A program made the translations under genes and the position numbers. Below are positions 36,596-48,824 of a stretch of DNA of 64,000 nt, piece by piece. A model generated the notes under the pieces. That model worked only from the letters and a program-made list of their open reading frames with translations. It searched no databases and was not told the DNA's origin. This DNA is from Antitrichia curtipendula. Its lineage: Eukaryota > Streptophyta > Bryopsida > Hypnales > Leucodontaceae. Position 1 is the first letter of the stretch. Every line of letters starts with the position of its first letter. Where the stretch lies: the NCBI GenBank assembly GCA_951230915.1, contig OX579634.1, forward strand, positions 54,821,570-54,885,569, in the 5' to 3' direction.

Positions 36596-37552
36596 CCCTT
36601 GAACATCCCAGAGGACCAAGTGTGTCCTCCACAAAGTTTAAATTCAATTCAAAGTGTTGTAATTTTTGCATCCAATGTCCAAATTCAATCAAACTTGTTG
36701 GAAAATTTGTGCTCTCTCTTCTAATTGTGTTGTAAAATTTTCAAACAATTTCAGATTGCATTGATTTTTGTAAGCAAATCAAATTTTAGAGGTTCAATTC
36801 AAGTTCACCAAATTGCTTTTGATGGCTGCAACTTCAGGGGCTTGTATATCCTTCATCCATTGTTAGTTTAAGTAACCTTTGTTGGGTTATATTCCACTTG
36901 AAGTATAGTTATTTTGATAAATTTTTCATGTCAATATAGGTTGTTTTGAATGTTTGAAAGCAATTCAAAATTCCGAAGTTTTGGAACTATAACAAATTTT
37001 GGCAGCTTGTTTCTTCTTCATACAATGTTCGTTTCTAATAAAAACAAACTTGGTGGGGCAAATTGCACATACTAGTCTAGTTTGTGTGGCTAAAATTTCA
37101 TATCAATCCAAGAAGTTATGAGTGACTAAGCATTTTAGTAGAATAAGGGGTAGTCTCTTATGTGGTTTTTCTTGCTAATTCTTGACATTTCAAAGTTGTT
37201 TTGCAAACACAATGAGTCAATTGAATGATATTTTCTTTCACAAATATATTATTTTGCATGCTAGTTTTGAATCACTTTATAGTTTCAAGTTTTGTCATTT
37301 GAATAGGTTTAAAAATCAAATTTCACCTCCAAATGTGTTGATAGGAAAATTTCAGCATCTTTTTTCAACACTAAAAATTATAGTCTTGCAATCTATGTGG
37401 CCAAATGACTCCAAATTTGACTCACGTCATCTACAACACATACACTACAAAAAAATACGGTTAAGATTTCTATACCTTAGTGACATTTAAACTTATAATA
37501 CTTGAAAAGCAATGATGTTTTGAACCCAAAAAGGCCTTAGGCTTTTAGGAAT
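36596..37552. mobile_element. Probable TTAA-flanked element
   Basis: TTAA at 36592-36595 and 37553-37556 flank 957 bp. The left end reads CCCTTGAACATCCC and is followed by a perfect hairpin GAGGAC-CAAGTGT-GTCCTC (36611-36629), matching the family B pattern. The right end is poorly inverted (GGCTTTTAGGAA). Interior AT-rich, no gene. Confidence 0.4.
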
Positions 37553-37563
37553 TAACCCCTTAA

Positions 37564-38209
37564 CCCCAAAATGACCCTGGAAATTCTAGAGCTTCTAGGA
37601 ATTTGTTCTAAATTGAATTAAAAGCCAACATTTTGATAAGTTGTATCAATTTTTTTTTAATTGTAACCGTATAAAATCAAACTAGACATGTTAGATATCA
37701 CATTAGAAAAGAAAACACAATAATATCTCTTACGGATTGAAAGATTATAATGTTTGATCATGAGGGTGTTAAAACTGTGAAAGTGATTTGAAGTCTTTCA
37801 ATCTTCTTTTTACATATCAAATCTAAAAAGTTGGTCACCAAAAAAATATGAGGTTGAAGGGCCTAACATGCATAACCCCAATCAATTTATGACTTCTCAA
37901 AATCTACCCTACAATTTTTTTGGATGAATTTCTAATGTGATTTTTTCTCAAAGATCTAGTGTATTTGAGGCTTATTCCCAAGAGCCCTCAACACTACAAA
38001 AGTCAAGATTGCAATGGACACCCGTGCACAAAATCTTGAATAAAAAAATCATAATCAATCATTTTCAAGATCAGATTTTTGAACCTAACATTAAACTTCA
38101 AAAATAATTTATCAAAAATATAAATTACAAAAAATAGTAGTTTGGTACGGTTTTATTTAACTTCAAAAATTGGTCAAGGACACATTCTGTCCTTAGGGTC
38201 CTTTTGGGG
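37564..38209 (+). mobile_element. TTAA-flanked element, family B, complete
   Basis: TTAA at 37560-37563 and 38210-38213 bracket 646 bp starting CCCCAAAATGACCCT and ending AGGGTCCTTTTGGGG, so the ends are inverted over about 14 bp with few mismatches. A perfect 7-bp hairpin AAGGACA-CATTC-TGTCCTT lies at 38176-38194. Related copies are at 34395 and, in reverse, 63643 to the window edge. Confidence 0.75.
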
Positions 38210-38213
38210 TTAA

Positions 38214-39130
38214 GTCCCGGCCTTGACTATGTTCTCCCTTCAAAGACTCAAAAACTACCATTTTGAACACAAATACCAAATTTTGAAAAAAAAATATTTT
38301 TGGACACATGCAACCGTAGGATCTTGTAGGATGCTAGTTTGAGAAGATGTGGAAAAAAAATTCATAATTTTCCACTATGTGGATTGGAAGATATTAGCGT
38401 TTGAAATGGCATAAATCTTTTCTTTGGCCTTGCGAAAAACAAGACAGCTACACTTCACAAGCTCACATTTGTATGAAAAAATGTTCATAATGGTGGTGCT
38501 TACTTGGATTCATTCTCCAAGGCAAGTTACCTACATGCTTGAAAATTCTCACTTCATTTGGAATTGTACAGCATATAGGAAAAAAATAGTAAGAAGAAAG
38601 CAGAAAATGAATCAATTTACTAAATTGTTAAGAATTTAGTTATGGGATTGAAAAATGCCAATCCCAGTGTTTGCAATGTTGTAATAAACAATCTACATCC
38701 TAAAATTTTATTTTTTCCAAAAAATCAAAAATTGATTAAGATAAAAGGCTTCAAAATTTATTTTAGAATAGAGAATCTATAATTGTTGGCAATCAAAAAC
38801 TCCTCATAACTTTTGACTCATTGATCAAAATGGAACGATTTAAAGCTTTCTACATATACATAAATTTAGAAAACCAATTTCAAAGTTTTTATTTCTAAAC
38901 AAAGTAGTTTTTTAAATTCTGCTCGAACTACCCATTTATGAAAAAAGTAATATATCATGCCATAACTTTTGACTCAAATTTCCAAATGTCATAAATTTTT
39001 TGTTTACATGAAAGATATTCATCATCTATAACTTCTATTGAACTTTGGGCCTAAACATGAAAATTTATAGTCACATGTATGTGCCTAAAATCACTATGTT
39101 GCCAAAATTAGAAGGTTGGTCCATTAGAGG
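38214..39130 (-). mobile_element. TTAA-flanked element, family A, reverse orientation
   Basis: Shares the TTAA at 38210-38213 with the family B element on its left; its own right TTAA is 39131-39134. 917 bp, reverse complement of 11341-12308 over most of its length (for example CCGTAGGATCTTGTAG near the left). Ends are decayed (GTCCCGGCCTTGAC on the left, GGTCCATTAGAGG on the right). Confidence 0.7.
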
Positions 39131-39134
39131 TTAA

Positions 39135-42100
39135 AATAATAAGTAAACAAAATTAACCCCTCTCCATATGAAATTATGAGACTTTGAATTATTCCTTGTA
39201 AGTTGAAATTTTGCATTTATAAAGTTGTTTTGTAAAAAGTATTTATAGTAGAGAATTGAACTAAGAATCTAGAGGAAAAAGATACAATATAACAACAACT
39301 TGGCTTTCATTCGTTAAAGAATTATTATATAAATATAGGTTCAAGATGGAAATGAAATGTATCAATCCTAATGGTGATATATTTCTAGAAAGCAATTTGG
39401 AGTCTCTCTTTTTCTACATATATACTATGAAACTTGATTTCAAAAAAGAATTTGATAAGTTATTTTTTCAAGAATATCCTTTAGTTGTCCCTCCAAAAAT
39501 ATTCTTCATAATTTTCACATCAATAATCCAAATAGAATGAACAAAAAGCTTTCGATGTAAATAAAAACATATAGTATAAACAATCAATTCTTTTAATATA
39601 AAAATTTGAGATTTTGTGAATTCTTTTGCATTCTTATTTTAGCTATTTTTTACTTTAGATATCTTAACTTTTCTTTGGTACACAAATTGAAATAAAAATT
39701 CTACTTCCATTAATTTAAATATGTTTACCTATCTTTAAAAAAAAAATTCAAAAAATTCATTTCAAAATTTGAGATCACAAATACATGCCCAAACTTTCAT
39801 TTGTCCTTTGAGGGAACAATAGTCCAATACGACCTAGTTCAAAATGAGTTATCTTTGCTAATTCAAGAGAGAGGATACTACATTGAATAAGGGTATTAGA
39901 GGGACCAAAAAATTAAATGGACTTATTGTAAAAAACTATGGGTGTTTGAAACATGTTGTACAATCCCCGAACACTTCAATAACTATTGATGTACTACAAA
40001 GGTAAATATTTAGATAGTGTGTAATGTCAATTAATTAATATGGATCCTCTTAAATCCCCTATTCAGTGTAGATAATTGCATCAACCGTACCCTTACAAAC
40101 TCAAGTCTCCAATTCAGCCAAGCATTTGAAACTAGATATGAAGAGTTGGAATATGAAGACAAGTGCAAAATTCAGATTTGGTCCTCAAAGTTGAACCAAC
40201 TAGAACTCTCATGAATTCCAGTGTGAGAGAATTTATTAGACACCGTTGTGTGAAATAAGATTCTTGTATCTGTTTCAATGGTCATCTAGAGGGATGCATT
40301 CAGATAGCAAAATACAAAACTTGATAAAAAAAAAACTCCTTGTTGTGTAGTACTTTGCCTTCACTGCGCATAGGATTCACCACACAAAATTATTTACACT
40401 TTATCTAATGAGTGAAAGTTGATCATTCAATAAAGTTTTTTTGTCATTCTATAATCAATTAATGAAGTGCACATAACTTCTCATAAGTTACAATGACAAT
40501 GAGTTGAAAAGAGTGAACCATGAGGTTGTGCATTAATTAACAGCCCCCCTCCCTACTAAAAAACAACACCCACTCAAATGAGCTTTTGTCTAGTCACAAC
40601 ATATGTCCTTCCCATGGCGGGATATTCATGACAAAGCACAATGTACATTTTCAATGCAGGCAAGGTAGTCTGCTCTAAAGTGACCTCTTAAGAGTTGATT
40701 GCATTTTTGGGGGAAGAAAAACTCCTTGAAACAATTTTCAGTAAATTTCTGTAGGAAGAAATAAGGAATTTGTATCTAACCCACCAGGTGGTTTCATATT
40801 TTTTGGACCTTCATGAAATTAACTTAGTTACAATTTTTTTTCGGTTGAAATTATGCAGTGGTCACTAAAAGCAACCACCTCCTGAAATATACACTATTGG
40901 TACATTGAAGAAAGCAAAATGGAACTCAGTGTTAGAGTTCACTTGTAGAGCAGGATCATGTTTTTTTAGAGTACCCTACCTTATACAAATAACCATCTTC
41001 CAAAGATGCTACACTGCACCTTCATCTACATGATGTATGTTTGTCATTAAGAAATAAAAACCTATTTCGTTGCTTGGCCTAGACAGGTTATGGGGGTACT
41101 CAACAAGCCCTGCTACAGTTGAGGATGGGTCCTGGGTAACTTGCATGCCGATCACTTCACGGGCAGAAATATACCCATTAAAAACAGCCAATTTTGTTGA
41201 ATTCATGCCATGCTGGGCTCCAAAATTAAATAAGTTGTGACATTGGGTGTGTTTGAATTTAGTCCATGCGAGGAGATACATCTTCTGCATTCTAGCCAGC
41301 AGTCTGTCTTTCCTTCTGTTGCACCTCCTGAACGCATTCTCTCATTTGTCTAGTTCTGTCACACAAAAGAGGAGTCAGTGCTACTCTCAACTGATGGGCC
41401 TAAAACTTTAACAACAATACGGTACTCACATTGGCTTGAGTATGGCAATGTGTAGAGAAATTGGAACTTTTGCAGATCAGGCCACACAATCTATTAAGTT
41501 ATGAGCATCCATTATCAACTCTGACTAAATATTAATGCTTGAAACATGAGCCCTTCTTTCTAAAAGTGAAGTGGATAGTGAGATGTTCCTTCAAGCTCCA
41601 GGCAACGAGCACGACCTGCCACTCGCTGCTGAAACCGCAGGCTTGGAATGCAAAGGTTCAATTTCCTACCACTGATTAGAGCTAATATGCACACATTCAA
41701 GCTGATGACTGCAATTGAAATTATGAAATAAAGGAGTTGAAATATCCTAAAGAGGCAGCAAAGTATAACACTCGCAAGCCTCAGACAGGAACCATACTCC
41801 TCCAGCATCTGGAAGACATGGTGCGTTGCAGTCCTCACGCAACTAGGGATGTGAAACTAGGGAGAATTTATTTGCTGTAAGGTAGATCAGCCTATTACCA
41901 CCCAGATTCGCTATCTAGGTACTTTGGAGAAGCTATTTGTCAGCTCACATGTTTTTAAGAGATTGAAAAGTTGGAGAGAAGCCATTTGCAAGTAGAATGA
42001 AGACATTCTGACTAGAAATGAATTTTCTGTGATTTTTCAAAGTTTGTTGGGACTAAATTGGGAAAGCGTAGATATAATTTTCAAAATATGTTTAGGAAAC

Positions 42101-42669
42101 ACTAATGGTTGTGGAAGCATGGAAGTCTATACCAACTTGTAGAAAGTGGAAATGAACTTGATGATATTATGGTATGTTGAATTTGGTGCACACCCAATAA
42201 TGCACTTTGCAACAGATTTTGTGAATCGCAAGGTGAACAGTTGGAATGTTTGTGCATCACCTAAGCTTAGTGACCTCTCCATGTTCACAATAACATTTTG
42301 TAATTTTTGGTCCAGTGAGGCAAACCTGGAGGGAAAATACATATTCTAAACTTTCCAACAACAAAATTGCAAGCATACATACAGTTTTCAAGGCATGATT
42401 TCTGAAGTTTCCACAAGCCTTGTGCTCACAAGAGGGACGTTTCCTATTTTTTAGCAGAGTTGGCCTTTGCTTTCTTTTTCCAGATTGAACAGAAAAAACT
42501 TGTATTGCAGTTTTTCCTTTCAGTATACATGAAATTTGAAACACCTTGCGCCCATTGTGCAAAAGAATGAATTACTGAGGGACAGAAATTTTAAGTACTG
42601 ATGTACATGCTACAATACCACTGCTGAGGTTGTATACAAATATGGAGCAACAACACCTAATTATTGCTA
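39135..42669. other. Intergenic DNA downstream of asparaginyl-tRNA synthetase
   Basis: Contains an AAGGTAG-ended element (40662-40983). Minus-strand frames at 41009-41290 and 41560-41838 are open but match no family I know and lack clear splice partners. The last 100 bp before 42670 are the synthetase 3' flank. Otherwise AT-rich with no gene seen. Confidence 0.45.
40662..40983. mobile_element. MITE-like element with AAGGTAG ends
   Basis: Left end AAGGTAGTCTGCTCTAAAG, right end TTTAGAGTACCCTACCTT, inverted. Interior block CTTGAAACAATTTTCAGTAA, then ATTATGCAGTGGTCACTAAA, recurs in the element at 58008-58314, which proves a family. About 320 bp, no coding potential. Confidence 0.75.
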
Positions 42670-45600
42670 CTAAAATTCAGCAGAGTTTGGAGTCCTGGGA
42701 AAGGGAATGACATCGCGAATATTCTCCATTCCAGTTGCAAACTGCACCAGTCTCTCAAAACCCAACCCAAACCCTGCGTGCGGAACTGAAAGAACACCAC
42801 AAGTCCAAAAGGTTCAGAAAAAGATGCAAAATCAGTAAAGAAGGACAACCCACTCAATCTGGGAAGCCATATCAACAAGACTTCAGGCAAGAATTGCAAG
42901 GAAAGGGTTTTAGGTTTTAGGGTTACACCACAAGTCCAGAGGGTTCAGAAAAAGGTGCAAAATCAGTAAAGAAGGACAATCACTCAATCTGAAAAGTTAT
43001 ATCAACAAGACTTCAGGCAAGAATTGCAAGAGAAGGGTTTTAGGGTTTAAGGGTTTAGGGTTTAAGTTCTCCAAGAACTTACCAGAACCGTAACGCCGCA
43101 GATCGAGGTACCACCAGTAGCTCTCCTTGTTGAGTCCAAGCTCCTCAATCCGTCTCTCTAACACTTCTAGTCGCTCCTCACGTTGACTCCCACCTATTAG
43201 CTCTCCCACCTGAAGGCACAAGCATTTCACATATTTAATATATCAACAGATACTTACTCTTATTCAACAGTGACAATCATGGGTTCTTTCATCCCCTCGT
43301 AAGCTTGAACTAACATTCATCACTTGTTCTATTAGCGTGAATCAGTGATCGTTACCTTTATAAAGGAGACCTCAGTATAGAAAGTATTAAATTCATAAGT
43401 GTTTATGCATTGACACTTTATAAGTATTAGCTTTTACCTAATCCCCAGTGATACCACTGATAAGAGGGTGTACAGTAATGCTTGTGAAGGTCATTAACAA
43501 AGAAAGCGAGGTCTAAACCGTGACAGTTGCAAGGCAGCCCTCATCAATCTAGGATATTGACAGAAGCAAAGGGGAGGACATCAAACCCTGGGAACAAGCA
43601 GATCCATGGCTGCCACAGTTTTTCCATCTTCATTTTGTCTCATGTAGAAGGCCTTTATGTCCTGCTCCATAAGAAATTGAACAAGAAGGAAGTCACACTT
43701 CGGAGCACGGGCATCACAAAAGATGCGTAAACTGGAGAATAACAGCAGGTGTATCAAAAGCACATGTCATTACTCAATTGTTAGGCATGAATCAAGCACT
43801 TATAAAGTTCATAATTTCAGTTGCTCTATCAAAACAATACCTTCGGGTAATCAGAAACAATGACAGGGTTTCCACTGAAGGCCACTTCTGTGAGATAACG
43901 CTCATGTTCACTCTGCAAGTCAGCTCCCCATTTCACCTGCGAGGTCCTCATGCACATTGCTTCAGTTTCATGCACCATCACTGCGTAATTTTGGAAGGAT
44001 TTAAAAAATGTATTCCCCGGTATCTTCATAACTGAAGAGGAGTTTTCCAACTCCAGTCATGAGGTCTAACAGCACCTCTATTCATGTGGAGAGGTTTACA
44101 TGCGCATTTTCAAAAGAAAAAGGCAGTTGGACGAACCGGAAATTCAAACTTCTTCTTTGCTTTCTGAAGAAGTTCAACTGCTTCGGTGTAGGTCACGTGC
44201 ACAAAGGGTTTCTCCGCGACATTCTGAGAAGACAGCAGCACCGGCAGATTAGCATGCTTTCTGAGAGAATACGTGACCGTTGTTTTACCTGACATGTCAA
44301 GTAATCAGAATTCTACATTATATAATATTAAGCATCAATGGGTTCATAAAAATGATGGTCAGTTGGAACATACAGTGAGACGGGTAATGATACCCTGTTC
44401 CACCCACTTGTTGAAAAACTCCATGTCTTCCTTGCAATTTTCCAAGATATATCTCACCTGAGACATTCAACCACCGAAATGTGAGTTTTTTAGTGCCGAA
44501 AAACTGGTAAAAATGCTCAATTGCGCACAAAGTGGAAAAAAATCCATGGATTAAAATGTGAAGGAATAGTGGATGAAAAATCCTCAACTATCAAGGTCTA
44601 GAATTACTAATTTCAGAGAAATTATGTCAGCATGTATATCCCACTACAAGAAAACATGTCAAAGATAAACATACAATGTCGATGAGCGTAGGCATGTTTG
44701 ACATACAACATACTGGAGATAAGCGGTGGCACATGCCATATCATCTTTCAAATCAGCAAATGCAAGTTCTGGCTCAATCATCTGATAGACCCACACAGAA
44801 GAATCAGTACCTCCAATACATACACAAGATGCCTATAAAAAGGTTGCAAACATTTTCTAAAAAGAGCATCCTAAAATCACCAAAAGAGGCTTGGTACAGG
44901 AAACAGTTATATATAATGACAAGAAGCACAATGATATAGTTGGCATACCCAAAACTCAGCCAAATGTCTGGTAGTGTTTGAGTTTTCAGCTCGGAAAGTA
45001 GGTCCAAATGTATAGACCTGCAACATGTCAAGAAAAAAGTTAGGAATGTTCAGTGAAAGAACAAGGACAAGACATCAGCTAATTTGGTTTGACAACAGGT
45101 TGCGGTGGGCATACGTCGCATAAAGCCGTTGCATAAGACTCCCCATTGAGCTGTCCAGATACGGTGAGAAAAGCAGGCTTCCCAAAAAAGTCCTGCAGAT
45201 CATGCCTTTCCCAATTTCAGGTCTGCATAGATAGATGCCCATAAATCACATACGATCCGATAGTACTCAAGGCAATTACAACAGGAATTCAACTTGGACT
45301 GCTTTCCTCATACAAAGCCTATAAAAGCAATAGAGACAGAAGAGAGTTCACATACCTGGGACCAGTCAATCAGACCTTCCTTGGTACTGGGAATGTTCGA
45401 TAGGGGTGTCTTTGGGTCCTCGTGTGAACTTGGAATCTGCAGCTCGATTAGCAAGTGCACAAGTATAAAAAAAAGTGACTTATTAAGTTCCTCAATCCAG
45501 TTATATTCATGATGGAATTCTTGGAATAAAATCTCAAAAATAATAATCCCACATCGACAAAACAACCTGCAGGTGTCATGGGGACTGTCTACAATGAACA

Positions 45601-47723
45601 TTTTACCAGAGTGGTGACACAGAACTGCTCTCCAGCTCCTTCACAATCAGATGCTGTAATGATGGGGCTAGCCACCCACACAAAACCGTGCTCCTTGAAA
45701 AACTGATGAGTAGCAAACGCAAGAGCGGTTCGAACTCTAGCCACCTGCCACAAAGCAATAAGGTCCGTAATCCACCATATTAAATTCACAATCCCAAATT
45801 ATACGCTCGATGCAAATCAAGTAGCTATTGTTAAACCCATGATTACAAGTAACCGCCAATGGACCAAAAGGCCCAACTTGGGCCTCATGGTTTTTTAGCT
45901 ATTTGAAGTACGGGACCTTCTTTTTTTGAGTTTTTTTTTTTATCAACCCATGCAATGTTCTTCACTAATTAAGCTGACATAAAACTTGGTCCTATCCATA
46001 TTATACTTCACAATATGATCAATCAAATCGGTCATTTTAAACCATGAGTCATTGGTCCGTTAGGTTTAACCAAATTCAAGAGTTTGTTTGCGAGGAGGTC
46101 AGTGAGAACGTACTGCACCAAACGTGTTAGTCCTAGGACGCAAATGGGCGACAGTCCGCAGGTACTCTCGGCTCAATTTCTTCTTCTGAATCGGAAACGA
46201 GGCAGGATCGGTGCCTCCTACCTACAAACCAAAAATAATGTAAGATTCAAGATAATATATTTCCTACGGAAGTTAACACCCAGTGTGGCAATACAGAGTA
46301 ATAAGATGTGCACTGCAGGACAAAAGCAAGACGGGGCCTTGAGCATACCAGTGTGAGCTTTGAGGCCTTAAGCTCCACTTTCTGCTTTGCGCCTTGACTC
46401 TCCACAAGAACTCCTTCAATAGCCACTGAAGCACCCGTATTGACCAGACCTGCCTCAATCTGCCATCACCTGCCCAATTTAATCAATTGGACATCTAATA
46501 GCAATTTCGATGGATGCCACTACCCTCTGTGACACACCATAACCTAGTAGCCCTTGCCATTATCTCTTCCAATACACTTGGTTGGCAAGTTGGGTGTAAG
46601 CATGACTTGGCTAAATGTCTACAGCCACTGATCTTTGAATGCAAATAGGGTAATCCACTGTCTCTTCAAGACTGCTCTACACCAGTCCACTTTAAATGGT
46701 TGCAGAACAAATCGTGATACATTGAGTGATAGAGATTTGATTTCCTACATATTGGTTAAGGGGCTTAAAGTGACGTAAAGAGAATCCTCCGCCTTAAGAG
46801 TTTAACACAAGAACAGACATTTACCTTATCATAGCCTTCAACATCCGCCCCCACAACTGCCTGAATATTTGACACTGCTGATCCATCATTCACCTGCAGC
46901 AAAGGCCGACAAACAGGAAATTTCATGCGGGTGCAGAGAGGTCCATCGAGAATGCAGAATTGTTAGCGAGACGACAAGAATGTGCACATAGAATTGCACA
47001 CCATAGGAGGCGCGAAAAAAAGCTTTCACAGCCCTAGGAGCTTCAGACTTCGAAAAACCATCTCCAATTCACTAAGCATCCAGCTTCTATGATTCCAATG
47101 CCATTGTGATCCGCTCCAATTTCATCGAAAAAATGAGCTCAGCTGCTAGGTTCAGCACATTTCTCCACAGGAGCTCATACTCTTCTGAAACGGTTGCTTG
47201 TTGATAATTGCTCGATGCGCCTCCAACCTCGCAACCACAAGAAAAATTTCGCAATTCAAAAACACGACATGGCATTACAGAGCTCTGAAATTTTACCGAC
47301 CTCGATGAAGGTGAAGGTCTTCTGCATGCGGCAAGTGCGCACCCATCCTCGCACAAGCATGGTCTGCCCCACTCGTCCCAAACCCCCATCGTCACCACCT
47401 TTGATATCCGCAATTCGAAGCCTCTTTTGAAACTCAGGAATGGACGAAGCCACAGGCTCCTTCACCTCCACTTCCACCGCCGCGTTAGTATCCATCACCT
47501 TCGCCATCACGCTGAGCTCGCGCCGCACAATTCCGCCGAAGCTCGTCCTCACCAGAACCCCAATGTGGCGTCCATTGGAGACACGCGAGAAGAACGAGGA
47601 AGAAGCTATGGAGAGCTCAGGGCGACGACGAGCAGCGAAGCGCAGGCTGCGAGGCAGCGAGGACATGAGCAGACAGGGGCAGCGAGTGCACAGGTGCGCG
47701 GTCCCTGTTACCGCGCCCGCCAT
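42670..47723 (-). CDS. Asparaginyl-tRNA synthetase, organellar type (15 exons)
   Basis: Class II enzyme that joins asparagine to tRNA-Asn; plants send this type to plastids and mitochondria. Exons: 47723-47301, 46893-46825, 46459-46349, 46221-46114, 45744-45607, 45436-45356, 45192-45115, 45017-44949, 44781-44707, 44457-44374, 44223-44137, 43936-43841, 43661-43587, 43209-43083, 42785-42670. All joins keep frame and give 578 residues. Residues 1 to about 75 are Arg/Ser-rich and fit a targeting sequence. The OB-fold anticodon domain is at about 100-225 ([20 protein letters not shown]). Motif 1 region: [18 protein letters not shown]; motif 2: [20 protein letters not shown]; motif 3: GFGLGFERL (545-553). 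The C terminus is [10 protein letters not shown]. This matches the Arabidopsis organellar enzyme in order and length. Introns carry an inverted-repeat element (intron 4) and a 131-bp tandem duplication (intron 14). The exon 1 and exon 11 donors (GTCGGT, GTTCGT) are weak but are forced by frame and homology. Confidence 0.96.
42794..43057. repeat. 131-bp tandem duplication with telomere-like tail in intron 14
   Basis: Two adjacent copies (42794-42924 and 42925 to about 43057) starting ACACCACAAGTCCA share most bases. Each ends in TTTTAGGGTT-like DNA; after copy 2 this expands to TAGGGTTTAAGGGTTTAGGG (43041-43060). The duplication lies just upstream of the last exon's acceptor. Confidence 0.85.
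45829..46075. mobile_element. MITE-like insertion in intron 4 of the synthetase gene
   Basis: The left part has TTAAACCCATG and then CCAATGGACC; the right part has GGTCCGTTAGGTTTAACC. These read as loose inverted ends. Interior blocks (AAGGCCC...GGGCCTCATG and AATATGATCAATCAAA) are shared with 15757-15968. Boundaries are approximate. Confidence 0.45.
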
Positions 47724-48824
47724 AGCTGAAAGCTCCAAAAGCGAACCACCACAAAAGAGCAAACACACACCAAGAGCAGAAATTGAGAGAAATTGTAACT
47801 AAAACTTAACTTAAGTTTTGAACCCAAGAGTGCCTCAAGAGATTGGAAAATAACAGTTTGCACTTCCACGCGAACTGAATCACATCTGGTGTCTGGATGA
47901 GACTTGGATGATAAAGTTCCGCCTGTTTTCTATGGTGGAAGATTGCCAGTTCGGAGGAGGTTCTTCTTCATTTTAGGTTCGGTCATGCTGGAGCTTTCGT
48001 GTCGATTGGGGGTTGGGTTTTTGTAGCCGAAGGCTCGAAGCAGTAGATTGAACAGGAGGTAACTGTTTTTTTTGCTTTTTTGTCGCTCTTCCGGCTTCAT
48101 TAGATTTCTTCGGCTTGGAGTCAGAAGTCCTCTTGTGAGTGTACGTTGCGAGAGTACAGCGGGTTAATGTTCTTGCAACTACTCATGTTTCTGCATCAGC
48201 ATATGGAGAGTGCTTCATTTGATGAGGATCGCTGTAATGTGTTAGTGTATGTGTTTTGCGGATAGTTGACGAGGTTACAAGTACGTGTTGGGAGTTCCGC
48301 ATCTCGTTTTAATCGGACAATCAATTTGCCCGGGGAATGTTTTCTTTGTGAGCCCTGCTTTTGGTTTTCTGGAAACGGAACGACTAAGAGTACCTCAAAT
48401 TGTTGTGCAGAGGGCCGACCTTGAAACTCCACTAGTTTCGAATGGAGAATCAGATAAATTAGGGTTTTGTCATATTGATGTGTTCATCGTTGGTAGTTGA
48501 GACCGTGGGTTGAAATTGTGCTGCTGCGGCTGCGACTGCGGCTTCTGGTTACCTTCCAGCGGTATGTCACGACCCCAACCACAGGCCTTAGTTTTGCACT
48601 TGCAACCCGTCTTTGTTTGAGAGCAATCATTGAGCACAAACATGAAATTGGGGCGTACTTTTTCTAGGCGAAAGGCTATTGTTTTTGAGCTGAGTCACTT
48701 GATGCTTAAACCCTAAACCCAGAATGGTCCGTTCTTCGTTGTCTTTACAGGTTCTCTCTGAAGCATCTCGGATGTCGCGGAGCCGGATTCATATTAGGGT
48801 TCAGAAGGGGGAACCGCCGTGGAA
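47724..48824. promoter_or_regulatory. Divergent promoter region: synthetase (-) and F-box gene (+)
   Basis: 1.1 kb between two divergent starts. AAACCCTAAACCC (48708-48720), a double telo-box, lies about 105 bp before the F-box ATG, and TTAGGGTT recurs at 48795-48802. No separate gene is convincing; the open frames here are short. One or both leaders may be spliced (AG sites near 48752), which cannot be fixed from sequence. Confidence 0.5.

Noticed and set aside
41009..41838. Two open minus-strand frames downstream of the synthetase
   Set aside because: Unrecognised, not joinable by clear splice sites, and the synthetase already ends with its normal C terminus at 42670.
43034..43066. Interstitial telomere
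   Set aside because: Only a few imperfect TTTAGGG units inside an intron duplication; too short and irregular.
48196..48500. Short frames between the divergent synthetase and F-box genes
   Set aside because: They lie in leader or promoter DNA and show no conserved motif.
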